The notes under the pieces: model-generated
Databases searched by the model: none
The model's input: the letters and a program-made list of their open reading frames with translations, nothing else
What the model was told of the DNA's origin: nothing
Made by a program: the position numbers and the translations under genes
Shown: in pieces, positions 10,046 to 18,567 of the stretch
Numbering within the stretch: the stretch's first letter is position 1
How the letters are laid out: every line of letters begins with the position of its first letter
Assembly: GCF_900156815.1 (NCBI RefSeq)
Contig: NZ_FTOT01000013.1
Location: forward strand, 1 to 49,120
Source: Gemmobacter megaterium
GTDB taxonomy: Bacteria; Pseudomonadota; Alphaproteobacteria; Rhodobacterales; Rhodobacteraceae
DNA length: 49,120 bases
Direction of reading: 5' to 3'

Positions 10046-10519
10046 TCAGGCGGCCAGATCCGCGCCCCCTGCCCTATCGCCGTCGTCGGCATCGACGATC
10101 TCGAGCCGCGCGTTGCTATAGCCCTCCCGCGAGATCCAGAGCTCGGCCGCGGTAATGGACTCCGCCAGATGCAGAAGCTCGGTGTTACCACCGAAATCCA
10201 GCAGCACGCGGACCTGCCCGGGCTTCGGTTCCTCGGCCACCTGGAAGATCAGTCGACTGTCAGCCGAATGACTGCGCATGATCGTGACGAGGATCACCCC
10301 GTCCGAGGAGAAGTTGCCCTCATGCAGCGTGAAGGAGGCCGGTGCCGTCCATGTCGGATAGACCTTGGGCGGTTCCTTCTTCACAAGGCGGCCAACGCCG
10401 TTCGAGCGCTCCCAGGCTGCGAGCTTCTTGGTGAAACGTGCCGGCGGCTTGGGACTGCCGTCGGTGTAACGGATCAGCGCCCCCAAAGGGGCTGTGTCGA
10501 TGATGTTTGTTGCAGACAT
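10046..10519 (-). CDS. Hypothetical plasmid protein downstream of the ParB-like gene
   Basis: A 157-residue soluble protein (MSATNIIDTAPLGALIRY...) with no signal peptide or membrane segment. It has a basic Pro/Lys-rich part (about 22-60), a central beta-rich part and an acidic C-terminal tail. I do not recognise a named family. It follows the ParB-like gene on the same strand with a 100-base gap, so a shared role in plasmid upkeep is possible but not shown. Confidence 0.65.
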   Translation of the reverse strand: MSATNIIDTAPLGALIRYTDGSPKPPARFTKKLAAWERSNGVGRLVKKEPPKVYPTWTAPASFTLHEGNFSSDGVILVTIMRSHSADSRLIFQVAEEPKPGQVRVLLDFGGNTELLHLAESITAAELWISREGYSNARLEIVDADDGDRAGGADLAA

Positions 10520-10619
10520 GATTCCTCATCCCGAATGCGAGTATCCGCATTCATCATATTGATATTGCTGTGTTTTGTGAGAGAAGAGGGCGGGTTTCCC
10601 CGCCCCCGGATGGCTCAGA

Positions 10620-12791
10620 TCATTCCGCGGCCATCATCGCCGCGGCGCTGTCCGGCAAATCGACCATCAGGAAGGCCGGGAGATCGACATCCTCAGGCTC
10701 GCCCGCGTCCTCCCCCTGCCTTTCTCCGACCGCCTCGCCGTCGAGCGCCACGACATCAGTCCGGCGCAGGACCTCGGGCAACCAGCCGCTTCCCTTGAGG
10801 AGCCGCTCGGCTTCTGTGGCCATCTCACCCTTCTTCAGGTGATCGAGAAGCTGTGCGGTCCCCTCCCCTTTCGCCTCGCGCACGGCCTCGAGGATCCGTA
10901 CCTTGGGCACACGGTTGAGGTAGCCATCGACCGTCGGCTCCCATCCCGCCTCGACCATGTCGAGATCGACCGCACGGGCTACCAGATCGGCATGGGCCAT
11001 GCGTCGGGTCAGGCCGCTGGCCGAGATGCCAGCACCATAGGGGTTCACCTTCTCATGGAGCGCGTTGATGCCGAAGCTGAGGCAATGCGCCAGGAGCGCC
11101 AAACGGCTGCCTTGGTCGAGGACCGCCAGATAGTCCCAGAGCGCGGCATCGTCACCGAGGGGCAGATCAGACTCCCAGGCAGCGTGACGCTCATCGACCA
11201 GCTTTGCGACGACGCTGTCCTTGAGATCGGGCGCCTGCGCCGACATGTAGACGTGGCGCACCGAGGCTTCGAGGCAGCTGCCCATCGCAGAGGAGGTGCG
11301 GAAGGTGTCCTTCACCAGCTTCAGGAGCAGGAGTGTCAACGCGACGTCCGGCGAACGCCCGATGGCCTCACGCAGCGCGAGGGTCCGGTGGGCGGTCAAT
11401 TCCATGACCAGCCGTTCGGGCAGCGGCTTCAGCGCGCTGTCGTCCTCATCCTCGGTCGGATCGGCGCCGATCGGCTGACCACCCGAAGTGATGACGGTGC
11501 CCCCGGCGGAGGTCGCCGACGGTTTCCAACTGGAAACACCGACATCACCCCCCTGCCCCATGGCATCCGCGCCATCACCATCCTGGACCGCGGTCTCCTC
11601 GCACGGCTCATCCTCGGGCCGGACATAGCCACGGTAGACCGCAAGACTGCCATCCCGATCCAGCGTGACGAAGACGCCAGCGCGCCCGATCTCGGCCGGG
11701 TCGTAGATCAGCGGCCGCTGCTCCAGCGCTTCCATCGCCGTTTCGAGCTGGCCAAGCCGGGCGTCGATCTCCTCGGGGTATTCGTCTTGGCCGGAATACT
11801 CTTCCTCCAGCGCGCGGTACTCGGCGAGGAGCACAGCGTGGGCCGCGCTTTCCTCCTCGGTCATCGGCGCAGGATCACCGGCCAGACGCCGCAGACCGTG
11901 GCTGTAGCCATAGGGCAGGTCGGTCGCCACCTCGATCCACTTCCAGCCTTCGGAAACGAGCGCTTCGGCTTCGGCCTGGAGCTTCTCGGCGACCAGCCGG
12001 TCGAGGAGGGCAGGGTCCTCGAGCCAGCCGCCGTCATCGCCCTGGAAGAGATCGCGCAGCACGATACCGCCTGCCGCCTCATAGGCATCGACACCGACAA
12101 AGACCGCGCGACGATCAGACGCCTGGACCGAGGTCTCGGTCAGCATGCGCCGGATGGCATAGGGCTCCTTGTTCCACGAGTTCTTCACAGCCTCCCAGAC
12201 CTGCGCCTGACGCGCATGATCGGGGTTCACGGTGAAGGCCATCAGCTGTTCCAGCGTCATGCCATCCTCGGCATAGACCTCGAGCAGGGCAGGGGCCACG
12301 GACGCGAGTTTCAGGCGCTGCTTGACGATCTGCGGCGTGACGAAGAAGGCCGCCGCAATCGCTTCCTCGCCTTGACCCTTTTCGCGCAGGGCCTGAAACG
12401 CGCGGAACTGGTCCAGCGGGTGCAGGGCGACGCGCTGCATGTTCTCCGCCAGCGAGTCGTCCTCGGCGAGGATCTCCGACGCCGTATCCCGCACGATGCA
12501 GGGGATCGGCGCGGTCTTGGCCAAACGCTTCTGCTTCACCAGGAGCGATAGCGCCTGGAAGCGGCGGCCGCCGGCCGGGATCTCGAACGTGCCGGTTTCG
12601 ACCCCGTCGGCATCAAGCACGGGCCGGACGTTCAAGCCCTGCAGCAGGCCGCGCCGCGCGATGTCCTCGGCCAGTTCCTCGACCGAGACGCCGGCCTTGA
12701 TGCGCCGCACGTTGGACTGGCTCAGCACGAGCTTGTCGAAGGGGATGTCCCGCGACGGGGACAGGGTGACTTTCTGGGCTGCTTTCGCCAT
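10620..12791 (-). CDS. Large ParB/RepB/Spo0J-like plasmid protein
   Basis: 723 residues from the ATG at 12789-12791, which has GGAGA just upstream. The N-terminal part is a ParB-type domain: SQSNVRR near 24-30, a core around EIPAGGRRFQAL, then ENMQR (ParB box II), followed by a helix-turn-helix region (AAAFFVTPQIVKQRLKLAS). A long acidic C-terminal region of about 450 residues has no motif I know. Unlike repB of the repABC operon it has no ParA partner beside it and is twice the usual ParB length, so it is more likely an accessory DNA-binding or nuclease-like ParB protein than the segregation factor. Confidence 0.85.
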   Translation of the reverse strand: MAKAAQKVTLSPSRDIPFDKLVLSQSNVRRIKAGVSVEELAEDIARRGLLQGLNVRPVLDADGVETGTFEIPAGGRRFQALSLLVKQKRLAKTAPIPCIVRDTASEILAEDDSLAENMQRVALHPLDQFRAFQALREKGQGEEAIAAAFFVTPQIVKQRLKLASVAPALLEVYAEDGMTLEQLMAFTVNPDHARQAQVWEAVKNSWNKEPYAIRRMLTETSVQASDRRAVFVGVDAYEAAGGIVLRDLFQGDDGGWLEDPALLDRLVAEKLQAEAEALVSEGWKWIEVATDLPYGYSHGLRRLAGDPAPMTEEESAAHAVLLAEYRALEEEYSGQDEYPEEIDARLGQLETAMEALEQRPLIYDPAEIGRAGVFVTLDRDGSLAVYRGYVRPEDEPCEETAVQDGDGADAMGQGGDVGVSSWKPSATSAGGTVITSGGQPIGADPTEDEDDSALKPLPERLVMELTAHRTLALREAIGRSPDVALTLLLLKLVKDTFRTSSAMGSCLEASVRHVYMSAQAPDLKDSVVAKLVDERHAAWESDLPLGDDAALWDYLAVLDQGSRLALLAHCLSFGINALHEKVNPYGAGISASGLTRRMAHADLVARAVDLDMVEAGWEPTVDGYLNRVPKVRILEAVREAKGEGTAQLLDHLKKGEMATEAERLLKGSGWLPEVLRRTDVVALDGEAVGERQGEDAGEPEDVDLPAFLMVDLPDSAAAMMAAE

Positions 12792-12882
12792 CAGATATTC
12801 TCCACGACGGGCACCGGAAGCCACTCTCCCGATCTCATTTCCCGTCACCCCTCAAACCCCCAACCTTTCTCTCTCTTCGGCA

Positions 12883-12902
12883 TTCTTGACCGCGGTCAAG
12901 AA
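12883..12902. promoter_or_regulatory. parS-like palindrome, copy 1 (downstream of repC)
   Basis: A perfect 20-base palindrome, TTCTTGACCGCGGTCAAGAA. Its 16-base core recurs at 15074-15089 and 15115-15130. Such palindromes in repABC operons are the RepB-binding centromere. This copy lies just past the pre-insertion stop codon of repC. Confidence 0.75.
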
Positions 12903-12929
12903 GTCCAAACTGCATGTTCTATGCGCCTA

Positions 12930-13793
12930 GGCTCTGGACCCATTAATTGACTTGAGGCTGCCCGGTCTGCGTGATTCAAGCTCCCGAACTGACGGGGGTG
13001 ATGATGAGCAACCTTTTCTGGCTGACCGACGAGCAGATGGAGCGGTTGAAGCCGTTCTTCCCGAAGAGCCATGGCAAGCCGCGGGTAGATGATCTGCGCG
13101 TGTTGAGCGGCATAATCTTCATCAATCGCAATGGCTTGCGTTGGTGTGACGCGCCTCGGGAGTATGGCCCGCCCAAGACCCTCTACAATCGCTGGAAGCG
13201 GTGGGGTGACATGGGGGTCTTCGCAAGGATGATGGAGGGACTGGCCTCCGAGGGTGGCGACCAGAATACCATCATGATCGACGCGACCTACCTGAAGGCA
13301 CACCGCACGGCTTCGAGCCTGCGGGTGAAAAAGGGGGGGCCGGCGATCAGCGCGGGCGTCTGATTGGGCGGACCAAGGGCGGGCTGAACACCAAGTTGCA
13401 TGCCGTAACCGACGCGAAGGGGCGGCCCCTGAAGTTCTTCATGACCGCTGGCCAGGTGAGTGACTACACCGGAGCCGCCGCCCTGCTGGGCAGTCTGCCA
13501 GCCGCCGAATGGATGATCGCGGACCGCGGTTACGACGCCGACTGGTTCCGAGATGCATTGAAAGACAAGGGGATACGTCCATGCATCCCCGGTCGGAAGT
13601 CACGCGGCAAGGCCGTCCGATACGACAAGCGGCGCTATCGCCGACGCAACCGCATCGAAATCATGTTCGGTCGGTTGAAAGACTGGCGCAGAGTCGCAAC
13701 ACGCTATGACAGATGCGCCAAGACCTTCCTGTCCGCAGTAGCACTCGCGGCCACCGTCATGTTCTGGCTTTGAAAATCAATGAGTCTGGACCC
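12930..13793 (+). mobile_element. IS5-family (IS427-like) insertion sequence, 864 bp
   Basis: The terminal inverted repeats are imperfect: left GGCTCTGGACCCATTAATTG, right (reverse complement) GGGTCCAGACTCATTGATTT. The element is flanked by TA (12928-12929 and 13794-13795) inside a CTAG-type target, as is usual for this group. Length and a two-frame transposase fit. It interrupts the last codons of repC. Confidence 0.9.
13001..13773 (+). CDS. IS5/IS427-type transposase, probable programmed -1 frameshift
   Basis: Two overlapping frames together make one DDE transposase. Frame A (start ATG at 13001 or 13004, stop at 13361-13363) holds the N-terminal DUF4096-like part (WLTDEQMERLKPFFP) and the first catalytic Asp (IMIDATYLKAH). 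Frame B, one base back, continues with TKGGLNTKLHAVTDA, the second Asp (ADRGYDAD) and the Glu region (IEIMFGRLKDWRRVATRYDR). The joint falls near the slippery run of five A and seven G at 13328-13339, typical for ribosomal -1 frameshifting in this group. Neither half has other damage, so the element may be active. Confidence 0.88.
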
Positions 13794-14897
13794 TAGGATC
13801 GTTTCAAAGTATGCCTCGGGCTGCCTGATCGTTTCTCCTTTCCCCAACAGGTAATCTAAGATCACTAGAAGCCGTCCAGCGCCGGTTTTCTGGAGGCCAC
13901 GCATCAGCTTTTCCTGGCGTATTCTAAGCAATCGCCCGATATCGAAGAGAACACGGTTGAGGGCTTCTCCTGTTCGAGGTGGGTCTGGAAAGTAGTCAGA
14001 GACATGTGTGAAGTCTGTCCATGACATTTTTGCAGGGTCTCGGTTCATGGAAGGCCCCGCAATGTTTTGGTCAGCGCTGGTCTGCTTTGCCTGCGCGTCT
14101 TTCTTATTAAATTCTTTTTTTATGGACTCTATCTGCCGGTCATTTTGTCCGTTTCTGGCGGACATTTCGCGCGTGCAATCATGGCTGAGGGCTTGGTCGC
14201 GTGATTGGATTTCGTCCACGGCCGCGCTTGAACTCTCGCACTCTCCGTAGCTCTGCGCTGCGTTGGCGCCGAGTTCGCGGAGATCAGCGATGATCTGCAA
14301 GATTGATTCAACCGTGAGGGTTGCTCGTCGAAGGATGTTCCTGATCGCTCCGAGTGAGGACAACCGCACTTTGTCGAGGCGCTGGTCCTGAAGGAGGGAT
14401 GCGCGCAGTGCTAGTGCTTCTGCCCTAAGGGAGCGAAGGCGTTCACGTTCTTCCGTGACCTTCGATGCTCTGGCTGCAAGTGCGCCGTGGTTCTGTATCA
14501 GTGGGTTCAGGTCGATCCCAAACGCGTCCCGGATGATGCCGCCATACCGCAGGGGGAAGCGTTTGCCGTTTGCCGAGTTCTTCCGGTCGATGAGGCCGGC
14601 TGCGTCAAGACGGCCCAAGCAGCGACGTAGGGTCCTCTCATCGACGCCGTTTGCGCGCTCAGACAAGGAGGCGTTGGAGGGGAACACAACGGTAAGTTTG
14701 GGTGGGGTCTCACCATTTGTGGTTTGTCGATCACGGGGAAGAAAGCTGATCAGGGCCGTCAAGACTGTGATGTCGTTGCTCGTCAGGCCAAGTTCTTTCC
14801 GCAGGGCGCGTACCGGTCCCAGAAGTTCGTAGATAGTAGGGCAGGCAATAGCTCTCGGTTCCGCCATGGCGGTTCGTGTTTGGGTTACATGTCTCAT
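13704..14897 (-). CDS. repC: Replication initiator RepC, 3' end altered by IS insertion
   Basis: RepC is the essential initiator of repABC plasmids and binds an origin usually inside its own gene. The N-terminal winged-helix region is clear (GLTSNDITVLTALISFLP, VVFPSNASLSERANG, LRRCLGRLDAAGLIDRK, SPNGKR-like SANGKRFPLRYGG). The IS at 12930-13793 sits after codon LG: the present frame runs on through about 30 IS-encoded codons to a stop at 13704. Joining the flanks without IS gives ETILGA and a TAG stop, so only about one native residue is lost and a foreign tail is gained. The start is uncertain: ATG at 14897 (MRHVTQ) or ATG at 14867 (MAEPRA); an upstream TTG at 14969 overlaps the antisense promoter and is unlikely. 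Confidence 0.85.
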   Translation of the reverse strand: MRHVTQTRTAMAEPRAIACPTIYELLGPVRALRKELGLTSNDITVLTALISFLPRDRQTTNGETPPKLTVVFPSNASLSERANGVDERTLRRCLGRLDAAGLIDRKNSANGKRFPLRYGGIIRDAFGIDLNPLIQNHGALAARASKVTEERERLRSLRAEALALRASLLQDQRLDKVRLSSLGAIRNILRRATLTVESILQIIADLRELGANAAQSYGECESSSAAVDEIQSRDQALSHDCTREMSARNGQNDRQIESIKKEFNKKDAQAKQTSADQNIAGPSMNRDPAKMSWTDFTHVSDYFPDPPRTGEALNRVLFDIGRLLRIRQEKLMRGLQKTGAGRLLVILDYLLGKGETIRQPEAYFETILGSRLIDFQSQNMTVAASATADRKVLAHLS

Positions 14898-14940
14898 GGT
14901 GTTTCGGAAGAAAAAGCTTCCCCGGTCACCGCGAGCGGTG

Positions 14941-14969
14941 TTGAACTCGATTCGTTTTGGGGGTATCAA
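14941..14969 (+). promoter_or_regulatory. Promoter of the antisense RNA in the repB-repC gap
   Basis: -35 TTGAAC (14941-14946), 17-base spacer, -10 TATCAA (14964-14969), reading against repABC. Position and strand fit the counter-transcribed RNA gene known from repABC plasmids. Confidence 0.7.
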
Positions 14970-14975
14970 TCAGGT

Positions 14976-15031
14976 GTCGAGACTGATTGAGGCCCTTCGG
15001 AAGCACCGCTTTCGGGGGGTCTTTCCTTTTC
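14976..15031 (+). ncRNA. Probable counter-transcribed RNA (ctRNA/incompatibility RNA) of the repABC operon
   Basis: A short RNA of about 50-55 bases is expected from the promoter at 14941-14969, starting near 14976 and ending at the intrinsic terminator at 14993-15031. It lies opposite the leader of repC. In this plasmid family such an RNA pairs with the repC leader, lowers RepC synthesis and sets copy number and incompatibility. Confidence 0.7.
14993..15031 (+). terminator. Intrinsic terminator of the antisense RNA
   Basis: A 12-base-pair stem (14993-15004 with 15008-15019, three G-U pairs) and a 3-base loop, followed by the T-rich run TCTTTCCTTTTCT. Orientation is plus strand, opposite to repABC. 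Confidence 0.75.
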
Positions 15032-15069
15032 TAGCCGGTCCTCCTTTCGTTTTCTGCTCGTTGCTCTTG

Positions 15070-15093
15070 ATGTCTTGACCGCGGTCAAGACAT
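15070..15093. promoter_or_regulatory. parS-like palindrome, copy 2 (repB-repC gap)
   Basis: A perfect 24-base palindrome with the core CTTGACCGCGGTCAAG, 7 bases after the repB stop codon. It is the longest of the three copies and probably a RepB-binding site. Confidence 0.8.
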
Positions 15094-15100
15094 GGGGTCG

Positions 15101-16030
15101 TCACTCTGGGCCATCTTGACCGCGGTCAAGAAGCTCGCTGATCAGCTTCCGGATGGCGTCTTCAACGCGCGGGGCAAGGTCAGCGTCCACATCGATGGTG
15201 ATGCGGTTGCCTTTGCGGCCGATCTTCACGCGCTCACCTTGCTCAACCTTGGGTGTAGTTGCCTTGGTGGCCGTGAGCAGCGTAACCGCTGCGTCAAGTC
15301 GGTCTGGGCCTGGCAAGTTGCGGGGAATTTCACGGGCAACTTCTCTGGCTCTCGCGACGTCCTTCTCGCACAGCCTGAAAAGCTTCTCCCAGACTCGCCG
15401 ACCAACGCCATGTGCAGGTCCGATTGCATGGATCAGCTCCATCGGAATGCCGGTGGCGATACGGTTCATCCGCGAGACGAGCGACTCGTCGATCTGAAGT
15501 GCCCGATAGGCGATGGTCTGGGCGTTCTTGCGTGTCTCGTCAGTTTTACCAAGTTCCCGTATGATCCCAGCGACGAACAGGGCCCTCTCGATAAACGAGG
15601 GGTCTTGGCGGGCATTGTTCTCTACGCCCTGGGCGATCAGTGCTTCCTCTTCGGTCATCTCCATGACCGTGGCGCGCACTTTCTGACCAAGTTCACGACA
15701 GGCGAGAAGCCTGCGGCGTCCATAGACGATCTCAAGTGCCCCGTCTTGGGTTCGGCGGACAAGAACCGGAACCTTTTGCCCGTGCTCACGGATCGACGCG
15801 ACAAGCTCCTCGAGGCCATCGCTCGGATCGATGCGATCCATGACCGCGGACATTCGCACAGTGCTCGGGTCGATCAAGCGCGTGGCGTGTTTGTCTTCTT
15901 CCAACACCGATGCTTGCGCTCGAGCGACAGTTGGGCTCGTGCGCTTCAGATCGATATCCGCATCCTCATCCGACGTTGACGCTTTACCCATCGCGTTCTT
16001 GAGTGAGTCCCCGAAGACCTTACGCGCCAT
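15101..16030 (-). CDS. repB: Plasmid partition protein RepB (ParB family)
   Basis: 309 residues from ATG at 16028-16030 (MARKVFGDSLKNAMG), overlapping the repA stop by 11 bases, which implies translational coupling. Visible parts: an N-terminal RepA-interaction segment, the ParB core (VYGRRRLLACRELG, then ENNARQDPSFIERA), a helix-turn-helix region (ALQIDESLVSRMNRIA) and a C-terminal dimerisation part. RepB binds the parS-type palindromes, here found three times, and with RepA drives segregation and represses the operon. The third palindrome lies inside its own last codons. Confidence 0.93.
   Translation of the reverse strand: MARKVFGDSLKNAMGKASTSDEDADIDLKRTSPTVARAQASVLEEDKHATRLIDPSTVRMSAVMDRIDPSDGLEELVASIREHGQKVPVLVRRTQDGALEIVYGRRRLLACRELGQKVRATVMEMTEEEALIAQGVENNARQDPSFIERALFVAGIIRELGKTDETRKNAQTIAYRALQIDESLVSRMNRIATGIPMELIHAIGPAHGVGRRVWEKLFRLCEKDVARAREVAREIPRNLPGPDRLDAAVTLLTATKATTPKVEQGERVKIGRKGNRITIDVDADLAPRVEDAIRKLISELLDRGQDGPE
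15114..15131. promoter_or_regulatory. parS-like palindrome, copy 3 (inside the 3' end of repB)
   Basis: An 18-base palindrome TCTTGACCGCGGTCAAGA, 20 bases from copy 2 and within the coding end of repB (codons for LLDRGQ). The tandem arrangement should favour cooperative RepB binding. Confidence 0.78.
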
Positions 16031-17201
16031 GACTACGCCCCCATGCCTTGAGGATTTCGCGCTCAACCTCGTCGGTCACGCGTGAAACCGACTCGATCGC
16101 ACGCTCGTATGTTCTGCGGTTCACGTCGCGAGGTTCGACCTCAAAGATGCTCTGCTGGGTGTTTGCGGCATCACCTACCGCCGTCGACTTCAGGAACTCG
16201 GCAGGGAGGACCGCATCGCCAAGGACCGTCCGAAGCAGAGAAGAGATCTGGACCTGTGGACCGTCGGTGTTCTCGTACCGGGTGATCAGCACCCGAACGA
16301 AGTTCAGGCCGTGCTCGGGGGCATGCGCCTCGACGACGCCCATCAGGTTGCTCGCCATGCCGAGAAAGCTAGCCAGAGACATCACATCAAGCATGGACGC
16401 GTTGAGCGGGATCAGGACCCCAGTGGAAGCAAAGAGGGCGGAGATCACCGAGAAGTTCAGCTGCGGCGGGGTGTCGAAGATCACCACATCATATCGGCTC
16501 AGGACAGGCTCAAGCGCTTCACGGATCCGACTGTGGAAGGTGGTGGCGCCGTGTCTGAAGCTCAAAGCGACCTCGAACTCGTACTCCATGATGTCCATGG
16601 AGGCCGGGATCAGATCCACTGTCGGGAAGTTCGTTTTGCGAATGATATCTGAGGCGGGCAGGGGCCCCTCGGATCGGATCAGATCGTAGGAGGTCGGCAT
16701 GTCCGGATCGAGCTCAGGGGTAACCCCGAACAGGTTTGTCAGACTTGCCTGGCTGTCGAGGTCGATAAGCAGGACCCGATAGCCGCGAAGGCCCAGAAGC
16801 TGACCAACATGAGCAACGGTTGACGTTTTTGCGCTGCCGCCCTTCAGGTTGAAGATCGTCACGACCTGGCACGGTTCGCCAGCTCTTCTGTGAGGGTGTT
16901 CATCGGGCTTGATCCTACCCGTCTCAAGAAGGACGCGTTGGGCTTCGACCATGTCCTCGGCAGTGAAGCTGCGGCGGTTGCCACCCTCGAGGATGCCTTC
17001 CGGAAAGCCTTCGAGATTTGACACATGATGGCGGAAGGTGTTCTGGTTGATCCGAAGCAGATCGGCGGCTTCCCGCATCGCGAAGCGACGGAGACCCTTC
17101 TGGGCATCCGGTGGGAACGTCTCCTGCGCGTGTTCACGCAACCGGCTACCGAGCCGCTTGGACATGACATCGAATCTTTGAGATGCCCGTATCCCGCTCA
17201 T
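16020..17201 (-). CDS. repA: Plasmid partition ATPase RepA (ParA family)
   Basis: 393 residues from ATG at 17199-17201, with GAGGG upstream. A helix-turn-helix-containing N-terminal part (REAADLLRINQNTFRHH, about 47-63) precedes a deviant Walker A motif (FNLKGGSAKTST), the Walker A' and B segments (VLLIDLDSQASLTNLFG; YDVVIFDTPPQLNF). This is the Walker-type ATPase that positions plasmids on the nucleoid and, with RepB, autoregulates the repABC promoter. It is first in the operon repA-repB-repC. It appears complete. Confidence 0.94.
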   Translation of the reverse strand: MSGIRASQRFDVMSKRLGSRLREHAQETFPPDAQKGLRRFAMREAADLLRINQNTFRHHVSNLEGFPEGILEGGNRRSFTAEDMVEAQRVLLETGRIKPDEHPHRRAGEPCQVVTIFNLKGGSAKTSTVAHVGQLLGLRGYRVLLIDLDSQASLTNLFGVTPELDPDMPTSYDLIRSEGPLPASDIIRKTNFPTVDLIPASMDIMEYEFEVALSFRHGATTFHSRIREALEPVLSRYDVVIFDTPPQLNFSVISALFASTGVLIPLNASMLDVMSLASFLGMASNLMGVVEAHAPEHGLNFVRVLITRYENTDGPQVQISSLLRTVLGDAVLPAEFLKSTAVGDAANTQQSIFEVEPRDVNRRTYERAIESVSRVTDEVEREILKAWGRSHGA

Positions 17202-17456
17202 CACTGCCCTCAAGTCTTTATTGTTTTGTAGACCTTAACAGTTTTGGTGAGTAAATCCAGCCCAATCCGTTGAGCGGCCTAGAGGTGTTGAGGCGGCCGA
17301 TTTCTGACGAGAAAAACGTGAAGTATCAGCGTCTTGGGCGACCTTGTTCGCAGAGCACTTCAACAGTTCGTAGCCCGCGATGTCATGGCCACAACATGTA
17401 TTGTCGACGCCTATGTAACGCAGATCTTCAGAATCGCGCGGCCGATTCCCACGACT
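17202..17456. other. repABC upstream region
   Basis: A 255-base gap between repA and the end of the recombinase gene, both on the minus strand. The part nearest repA is AT-richer than its surroundings and should carry the autoregulated repABC promoter; I cannot fix exact -35/-10 boxes. No ORF of merit is present. Confidence 0.5.
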
Positions 17457-18341
17457 TCACGCAAGCAGCCCCAGCCTCTCAGCCCTCTCCAGCAGCATCT
17501 TCACGGATGACGGCTGCCAGCTTGTCCGCCCGCGGGGCGTGCGCTCACGCATCGCCTCCAGCCGGGTGCAGATCGCTTGAAGCGTGACGTCCGGGTCCGC
17601 GCCTTTGATGGCGGCGACGATGGCGGGTAGGCGGTCGTCGGTTTCGCGGCGGCCAGCGCGGTCCAGTACTGTGGGCGGTAGGAAGCCGTCCCGGACATAG
17701 GCGTTGACCGCGCGCAAAAGCCGGCTTTGCGTCCATTGGCGCTCGCGGGGCAGGGGGCCGTTGACGATGCGCACCACGTCTTCCCTGGCCATGTCGGGCC
17801 GCAGGCGACGGACATGGGGCACCCAGTCCTGCGCTGTCTCGTTCAGCCGCTCCATATAGCCGTCCTGCCGGGCCAGCCGCACCTTGTGCAGCGCTGCTGG
17901 ATCCCGGACGCGCAGGCCCGGATTGCCGCCAACCCGGCCTTTGGTTCGTGCGCTGGCCAGCCCGGCCTTGGTGCGTTCGCGGATCAGGGCGCGCTCGAAC
18001 TCAGCGGCGGCGCCCAGGACCTGGAGGGTGAACTTGCCCTGCGGGGAGGACGTGTCGATCGGGTCCATGAGCGAGCGGAAGAAGGCGCCTTTCGCCTCCA
18101 GCCGCTCGACCACTTCCAGCAAATGCGAAAGCGACCGCGCCAGACGGTCGATACGCACCACCACCAGCGTGTCGCCCTTGGCGATCCGCTCGAGCACGCG
18201 GGCCAGCACGGGCCGCGCGCGGTTTCCGCCCGAAGCTTGCTCTTCATGGATCCCTGCGCAGCCCGCGGATTTCAGGGCCTGCGACTGGGGCAGGGGGGTC
18301 TGATCCTCCGTCGAGACGCGCGCATAGCCGATCAGGGACAT
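17457..18341 (-). CDS. Serine recombinase (resolvase/invertase family)
   Basis: 294 residues. The N-terminal catalytic domain has the nucleophile motif YARVSTEDQ, RIDRLARSLSHLL and EFERALIRERTKAGL. A hinge with GRVGGNPGLR follows, then an extended C-terminal region (about 150-294) that is larger than the usual small helix-turn-helix of Tn3 resolvases and includes WQPSSVKMLLERAERLGL. It could resolve plasmid multimers or act on a transposon. No resolution site is obvious in the flanks. The ATG at 18339-18341 is preferred over the TTG three bases upstream. Confidence 0.88.
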   Translation of the reverse strand: MSLIGYARVSTEDQTPLPQSQALKSAGCAGIHEEQASGGNRARPVLARVLERIAKGDTLVVVRIDRLARSLSHLLEVVERLEAKGAFFRSLMDPIDTSSPQGKFTLQVLGAAAEFERALIRERTKAGLASARTKGRVGGNPGLRVRDPAALHKVRLARQDGYMERLNETAQDWVPHVRRLRPDMAREDVVRIVNGPLPRERQWTQSRLLRAVNAYVRDGFLPPTVLDRAGRRETDDRLPAIVAAIKGADPDVTLQAICTRLEAMRERTPRGRTSWQPSSVKMLLERAERLGLLA

Positions 18342-18543
18342 CAAAACAGGCCGTTTGCAGTTTCATATACCGCTGATAAACGACCGATTGTAAACGAATG
18401 CAAGGGCGCTCACTGTGGCCCTGCTCAACAGAATGCCCTTGGTTTCCATACGCAGAGCGCGATCAGAGAGTTCTCGCGGACCATCGCGCGCGCGTGCTAT
18501 GTAAGGTGTGCAGACGCGCTCTGACAAAACCCTTGGGTAAAGT

Positions 18544-18563
18544 GCAAAATAGCTGTATTTTGC
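18544..18563. promoter_or_regulatory. Inverted repeat just before the DUF1612-like gene
   Basis: Perfect arms GCAAAATA and TATTTTGC around a 4-base centre, ending 4 bases before the ATG at 18568. Its place over the ribosome-binding region suggests an operator, possibly bound by the HTH protein it precedes, or an RNA hairpin limiting translation. Confidence 0.5.
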
Positions 18564-18567
18564 GCAT

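Noticed and set aside
14967..14989. Inverted repeat CAATCAG...CTGATTG in the repB-repC gap
   Set aside because: It overlaps the antisense promoter -10 box and RNA start; I judged the promoter and terminator reading more meaningful than a separate operator.
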